DNA of 64,000 bases. It comes from Hydra vulgaris. Taxonomy: Eukaryota; Cnidaria; Hydrozoa; Anthoathecata; Hydridae. Below are positions 56,710-64,000 of this stretch, in pieces. The stretch spans positions 33,400,001 to 33,464,000 of the forward strand of contig NC_088930.1 in the NCBI RefSeq assembly GCF_038396675.1, read 5' to 3'. The translations under genes and the position numbers were made by a program. Numbering within the stretch: the stretch's first letter is position 1; each line of letters starts with the position of its first letter. The notes below the pieces were generated by a model. The model saw only the letters and a program-made list of their open reading frames with translations. It did no database searches and had not been told where the DNA came from.

Positions 56710-57616
56710 TAGTGATGTACCGACTAATTGGCATCGGCTTAATCAGCCACTTTTTGCATGATCTGAATCAATATCGATCTTTTTTTTATTAATTTACCAA
56801 TTTGCCAATTGATGGTATTTTAATATTTTTATCTTGCATTATGATAATAATTAAATAATAAATAATGTAAACTTTATGCATTACTTAGAATTTTTTTGAG
56901 AAATTGTTTATATTGATTTTCTTTACAGGCAAATTTTTCCTGAAATGATGTTTATAAGCTTTAATTTAACAGCTGAATGTATTTATACTTTTATTACTAT
57001 AATGTTGTTTTTAGAATAATTTTATTTTGTATTGTTTTATTGTTATACTTAAAAGTAACCTATTTAAGTCATAAAAACCATGATTGTTCAAGCTGAAAAG
57101 TCTCCCTTGTTGTTAGGATTAAGGACAACTTTAAAAGAATGTAAAAAATCAGCAAATGAAAGATTTGAAAAATATCTCAAGACAAAAATCTCATTTTAGC
57201 CACAGTTTTAGATCCAAGGTAAAAAAATAATTTTTTTCCAAATGAAGAAGCTGATAGTTATTTTGAAAATATTATTAAATGGCTTGTAGATTGCTCAAAA
57301 AGTCTTCAACAAAAAGATCTATGGAATTTCAACCTGAGGTCAGTTTGTTATCAAGTACAATAAAGCTAGATTTTGATTTTTCAAATTGGTTTGAAAATTT
57401 TATTAAAATAAACACTTTAATCGTAAACACATCAAAATATGCAATTCTGCAAAAAACAAAAAGCTAAATTTAAAATTGAAAATTTTTTAACTTATTAAAA
57501 AATTTTCAATTTTAAGACAGTCCTCTAGTATGATGGAGAGCAAATAGAAACAACTTCGTCTTTTCCTATTCATCGGTATCCGTATCAGCCGAAAATGTGC
57601 AATCAGTACATCACTA
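56710..57616. mobile_element. Small hAT element, CTAAACAC target duplication
   Basis: Ends TAGTGATGTACCGA and, inverted, TAGTGATGTACTGA. CTAAACAC directly flanks both sides (56702-56709, 57617-57624), a perfect 8-bp duplication. The inside has a piece of hAT transposase (57080-57300). Inserted in a LINE. Confidence 0.9.
57080..57470 (+). pseudogene. hAT transposase fragment (ZBED-like)
   Basis: IVQAEKSPLLLGLRTTLKEC, NERFEKYL and ILATVLDPR followed by NNFFPNEEADSYFENI is the region just before the dimerisation domain in Ac/ZBED-type hAT transposases. The C-terminal domain and most of the N-terminal part are deleted, so the element is non-autonomous. Confidence 0.65.
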
Positions 57617-59443
57617 CTAAACACAAAACTGAATTGCTTGCTAAAAACTTTTCATCAATCTCATCCCTTGATTCAAACATACAAGTTGATCCATTGTTTG
57701 ATATTAATATTACTTCAGCTTGTGTATCTAAAGTGATTTCATGCTTAGAATTTTCTACAGCTTGTTGTACGGACAACATACCTATTTTAGTCTTGCAGAA
57801 GTGTTCTTCAGAGCTGTTATATATACTTTCAAAACTATTCAACAAGTGCTTATCAGAATCTTGTTTTCCAGCCTGCTAGAAAGCAGCATCTGTTATCCCT
57901 ATTTTCAAAAACTCTGGGGAGCAATCTGACTCGCCTAACTACAACTAGTCTTCTTTCTATCATAAGCAAGGTTTTAGAGTCATTAATTAATAAAAACTTA
58001 ATCTCTCATCTTGAATTTAATAACTTTCTTTCTGATCATCAATATGGATTTCGATCTTCTCGTTCTACAGCTGGTTTGTTAACGGTAGTAACTGATAGGT
58101 TTTATCGTGCATAAGATAGATGTGGAGAGGCTAAGGCCATCACTCTCAACATTTCAAAAGCCTTTGATCTTTAAGATTATTTAAACCTTTCTTACCAATT
58201 ATGATATAAAGTTTTCCTCGATGGACAGCACTCTTCTTCATTTCCTGTAACTTCAAGGGGTTCCTCAAGGTTCTATCCTTAGCCCAATAGTTTTTTTAAT
58301 TTACATAAACAACCTACAGAAATTCTAACTTCTAAGGTGGCATTGTTTGCTGATGATACTACCATTAATTTTTGTCTTGATAAGAAGCCAACACTCTCTG
58401 ATTGCTTGGAGAAGGAGCAGGGGAAGGGGAGGGGAAGGCTCTCAGTGACTGGTGAACTTTAACTCAGATAAGACTTAAGTTTTTTTAGCAATCTTTTCAC
58501 AATCTAGATCTTTCTATATTTATGAATGGTAATGTACTTGATGATTCATCTACCCTTCATCTTCAAGGATTAACTTTTACTTCCGATCTTTCTTGGAAAC
58601 CATATATCAAATCCATTGCAAAACTAGCTTCTGCTAAAGTTGCATCCCTTTATCCTGCTCGACACTTTCTTACTCAGGATTCTACTCTTTATCTCTATAA
58701 ACCTCAAATCCATCCTTGTGTGGAATACTGTTGCCGTATCTGGAGCGGATGTTTAAGTGATATCCTTTCTTTTTTTAGACAAGGTACAAAAACATATTGC
58801 AAACATAGTTGGACCTGCTCTTGCAGCCAACCTTCAACATTTGTCATATTGTGGTAATGTTGCTTCTGTCTCTTTTCTATAAATACAATATTGGGCACTG
58901 CTCTAAAGAGCCAGCCTCTCTTTTATTATTTACTAAAATTCATTCTCTTGTTACTTGTCATTCAGTCTCATCCTTTTACGGTGACTATACCTAAGTGCTC
59001 CAAAAATTCTTATTTGTCAAGTTTTTCCCCTCCAAAATCAGTTCTTTGAAATTTGTTTCCTTTATCTTATTTTCCTGATTCATCTAACTTGCAATATTTT
59101 AAGTTGTCTGTTAATTGTTATCTTGCTTTATAAAATTCAAAGTCTTTTTGGTGAAGTGAAGATGTTAAAAAAAAATAAAAAATTTACATGACCAGTTTTT
59201 TATACATCTTAAAAAAACTATATAAAAAACAACAACAATAAAGAACTAAAGAGCTTTAGTAGTTTTAAAAAAGCTATTTAAATTTTATATTTTTAACTAA
59301 AAACTCTTTAAAAATAAAATTTCTTTTTAATACACAAAATTTTTATAGTAGTATTTTTAACTTACAATCTAAAATACGATCAAAGTAAAAATAAAATATA
59401 CACGCTTATTTAAAGCTTAAATTAAATCTTTTATAATAAACAG

Positions 59444-59809
59444 CAGGGATGCAGAGTCCCAAAAAGACTCCAGCTTTATATCTCTACTTTTTCCAAGTCT
59501 GTAGTGTCCAGAAGCTCTAAACATATTTGTTGACTTATGATCTGCTATAAGAAAAAAATTCACGAGATTTAAAGACTTAAAATTTATTGTTTTTAAGCCC
59601 GGAGTCCTGGAGTTCTTGCCGCCATTATACCTAAGGACTCCGGGTTCAAAAAATGATTGTTCCTCTAACCTAAAAGTCTTAATTTTTTTCCTATTAGTAG
59701 TCCATAAACTTATTTATATTTTTAGAGCTCCTGGATACCAAAATCTTGCATGAAGTAACCTTTTTGTGACTTTCAAATCCAGAGTCCTTATTGGGACTCT
59801 GCATTCCTG
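59444..59809. mobile_element. 366-bp palindromic hAT-type MITE
   Basis: Tips CAGGGATGCAGAGTCCC and, inverted, CAGGAATGCAGAGTCCC. ATAAACAG flanks both sides exactly (59436-59443, 59810-59817). The halves remain similar to the centre (GGAGTCCTGGAG...AAGGACTCCGG near 59600-59645). The CAGGG-type tip and 8-bp duplication indicate hAT mobilisation. Confidence 0.9.
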
Positions 59810-60073
59810 ATAAACAGTAATAAAAATCTGTTTGTTTAAAAAAATCTCTAATTAATAACTTTTTTAAAGAAGCTCACAAAAATATAACAAGCATTTTTTT
59901 TTTCTTTTTTAATATTATTGCATAATTATATAATATTGATTAAAGTAATATTTTCTCTTCAACTTATTAAATGTTTTTACTGTTTTTGTTTATGGAAGTA
60001 AAATACAACTCAACCTAAAAAACTTCAAATTTTGCTGTTTAAATAAAAAAATAACTGTATATTTGCACGAGCT

Positions 60074-60075
<2 letters not shown>

Positions 60076-60147
<72 letters not shown>
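60076..60147. repeat. (AT)n microsatellite
   Basis: About 70 bases of AT dinucleotide. Confidence 0.95.
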
Positions 60148-60150
<3 letters not shown>

Positions 60151-61454
60151 ACACTCTATAAGTTCTAAAAACTAAACTGAAAAAAGAAATGACTTGAAAC
60201 TTTTCAGAAATGTGAAATACTACTATATAATTTAGCATGCAAAAGTTACAGCATTAAAGTCTTTAACTTTTTTCAAAAACTAACTCTACATAGCATGACG
60301 GTTGTAACGCTTACTTTTTACCACGTCTGAACAAAACAACTTTATCAGACTTATTGCAACAAACAGAATAGTAAAAAAAAATTTTTTTGTTTGTGTATTT
60401 AGCACATATTGATATTGTTATATGTTGAGTTTTGTTGTTTTTACTTGAAATTTTACAAGCAATTTTATGTATTTTTTGTTATAACGGTTGTAATGAAAAA
60501 TCCAATATAAAAAAACAACAAATAAAATGACACAATCAATGATATTGGAAAAAAAGTATAAATAATTATTAAAAACCATGTAAATTATGTTTAAAAAATC
60601 CACTATAACATTATCAAAGTTCTTAATTATGGTTTTACGATACGATTTTCAACGCTTCACAACAGGACTGTATATAAGCATCAAAACACATTTATACAAC
60701 CCTTACAACTTTAAAACCATGCTATGGTATGATAAAATGATTTTTTTAAATAACATTTTTGCTTAAAAGTATTTTTAAATACTTAAAAAAAAAGAGTTAT
60801 GGAGTTTAGTGTATGTTTTCATAATCTTCCCACCCCCCTCTTTCTCACAGAATTGCCCATTCCAAATGCTGAAAAATTCAGCATAAAATTGACAGTAAAA
60901 CAAAATATCAAACATCAATATCTGCTTAAAAACTTGGAAAAACAAATGCATCATTTTACGATTTTATTTGGAATTCAAGTAAAACATTAAATTTGCCTAT
61001 TTTATTATAATTACTTTATTTAGAATTAATGAAAAATTTCGTTTTTATTTAATTTGCTTTGTTTACTATTTAAATAAAAGGTTCATATTTAAAATTTAAT
61101 TAAAATATTCATTTATTAAGATATAAATGTTCATTTATTATAATTTTTTTAAATAAGAATTTGAATAAAACAATTGCTTTTTTGTTGGTTTTATGTAATA
61201 TTTTATATCAAAACTTTTATTTTAATTACTTTATTTAGAAATAATAAAAAACTTGTTTTGACATTTTTAATTTAACTATTGTATTCAGAATTTAAAAAAA
61301 ACTTTCCTTATTCTGTTTTTATTTTAAATAAAAAGTTTGTTTTGCTGTTTCTATTCTAATTCGTTTATTAAGAACTTAAATAAAAGATTCTTTATTCCAT
61401 TTTTAATTTTATTATTTTATTTAGAATTAAAGTAAACGTTTGTTTGTCATTTTT
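60148..61454. other. AT-rich, no gene seen
   Basis: Repeated, drifting phrases such as TTAATTACTTTATTTAGAA and GAATTAAAATAAA around 61010-61440 suggest an old imperfect tandem array of about 90-110 bases. The 63-codon frame at 60799 has no recognised motif. Confidence 0.45.
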
Positions 61455-61839
<385 letters not shown>

Positions 61840-62186
61840 TTGTTGCATTTGAGAGTACAGAAGAAAAAAAAAAATGATTCTTATGCCAACAAATATGTCA
61901 CTTTTAATTACTTTTGACTTTCGTCCAACATTTGCGTGTTGTCAGAAAGTTAAAACCATTAATTTAATTACAAATTAACTGTTTTTTAAAAAAACCAGCA
62001 AAAAAGCAAATTTAATTGACCAGAATGTTTTTAAAAACATTTTGAATGTTTTTAAAACATTCTGAATGATTTTAATAATATAAACAATGTTTTTATTTTT
62101 ATTTTTTTTTATAAAATGTTTTTATTTTTATTAATAAAATGTTTTTATTTTTTATTTTTTTTACTGTAAATCATGCACGGTGTGTT

Positions 62187-62436
62187 GCTACATCGACTAT
62201 CTTATAGCCTGACTCGCAACAAAGTGCTGCTACATCGACTGACAAATAGCCTGACTCGCAACGGAGCATTGCTACATCAACTGACAAATAGCCTGACTTG
62301 CAACGGAGTGTTGCTACATTGACTATCTTATAGCCTGACTCGCAACAAAGTGCTGCTACATCAACTGACAAATAGCCTGACTTGCAACGGAGTGCTGCTA
62401 CATCGACTGACAAATAGCCTGACTCGCAAATGAGTG
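62187..62436. repeat. 42-bp minisatellite (6 copies)
   Basis: GCTACATCGACTATCTTATA-type units recur every 42 bases in two alternating variants (ACTATCTTATAGCC and ACTGACAAATAGCC). The first 20 bases match the 43-bp units in the MITE at 5371. Period 42 gives a repeating 14-codon frame on the - strand (ESGYLSVDVAALRC), which is probably fortuitous. Confidence 0.95.
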
Positions 62437-62536
62437 GCAGTCTATCAAGTAATAATAAAAAAAAATTCCGGTCTTGCATTTTAATTTTTACTTTTTGTCA
62501 ACAAAATACAGAAAAAATTCTGACAACCAGTTAGGG

Positions 62537-64000
<1,464 letters not shown>

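Larger units (their letters stand above)
56592..59165 (+). pseudogene. Jockey/CR1-like LINE ORF2 relic
   Basis: The readings follow an ORF2 in order: RDFWRIFNSVYNKNKSFIPP, then (after the hAT insert) KTELLAKNFSSISSLDSN, DNIPILVLQKCSSELLYILS, SESCFPACWKAASVIPIFKN, QYGFRSSRSTAGLLTVVTD, LQGVPQGSILSPIVFLIYIN, SKVALFADDTTINF (the FADD active-site block), LDDSSTLHLQGLTFTSDLSW, VEYCCRIWSGCLSD and FYKYNIGHCSKEPASLLL. Frameshifts and stops separate the blocks and parts are deleted around 58110-58260. The 5' part (endonuclease) is missing. A 907-bp hAT element (56710-57616) sits inside, and taking it out with one target copy restores the frame. Confidence 0.8.

Noticed and set aside
62171..62479. 102-codon frame with a 14-residue repeat ESGYLSVDVAALRC
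   Set aside because: It comes from a 42-bp minisatellite whose period is divisible by three. No start context, no flanking coding sequence, and the related 43-bp array at 5371 would not keep frame.

Overview
This window looks like AT-rich intergenic DNA from a transposon-laden animal genome, most likely a cnidarian of the Hydra type. The reasons are the very high A+T content, long (AT)n and (AG)n tracts, intron-style splice signals, and a dense mix of decayed animal transposon families: RAG1-like/Transib, Chapaev-like, P/THAP, hAT-BED, hAT of ZMYM1 type, Merlin, PIF/Harbinger, Tc1/mariner and CR1/Jockey-like LINEs. There are no bacterial operons, ribosome binding sites or CRISPR. The organism call is inference from composition and repeat types.

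Only one gene looks like an ordinary intact host gene: a DUF229 (sulfatase/alkaline-phosphatase fold) membrane protein at 13.4-17.1 kb on the + strand. It has a proposed short first exon at 13431-13478 joined in phase 0 to a long terminal exon starting at 14708. Two other gene-like pieces are probably transposon-derived and multicopy: a two-exon SWIM zinc-finger fragment (49.6-50.0 kb, -) and a broken SAP-SWIM-YqaJ-PHD-type gene (44.0-48.9 kb, -).

Layout: 0-1.8 kb, an element with long inverted ends holding a LINE fragment. 4.4-4.9 kb, a GACGTC-rich transposon end and a tRNA-derived SINE. 5.2-6.9 kb, a Merlin transposase gene broken by a MITE and partly inverted. 7.6-12.9 kb, a 5.26-kb element with 0.99-kb inverted arms carrying a Chapaev/RAG1-like transposase relic and a LINE tail. 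13.4-17.1 kb, the DUF229 gene. 17.8-18.5 kb, a hAT relic. 19.8-23.8 kb, a 3.95-kb ACCCAGC-ended transposon. 26.4-34.1 kb, a possible 7.7-kb composite containing a P element with a perfect 8-bp target duplication and a 2.8-kb fold-back. 38.2-39.2 kb, a TA-flanked inverted-repeat element. 39.6-42.2 kb, a RAG1-core-like/Transib relic. 42.8-43.6 kb, a Harbinger end split by a MITE. 44.9-48.3 kb, a nearly intact hAT inserted in the SAP-SWIM-YqaJ gene. 50.2-52.9 kb, palindromic elements. 53-54.7 kb, a ZMYM1-type hAT relic. 55.2-56.5 kb, a Tc1/mariner copy. 56.6-59.2 kb, a LINE split by a small hAT. 59.4-59.8 kb, a hAT-type MITE. The rest is microsatellite and unassigned AT-rich DNA.

The main biological story is nesting that can be dated from the sequence. 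Removing three of the inserts with one target-site copy restores an open reading frame exactly (Merlin, Harbinger, LINE). A fourth insert splits a SWIM finger. A second theme is short, perfect or near-perfect inverted duplications (20-26 bp arms, 2-13 nt loops) at several sites, two of them inside RAG1-supergroup transposase relics.
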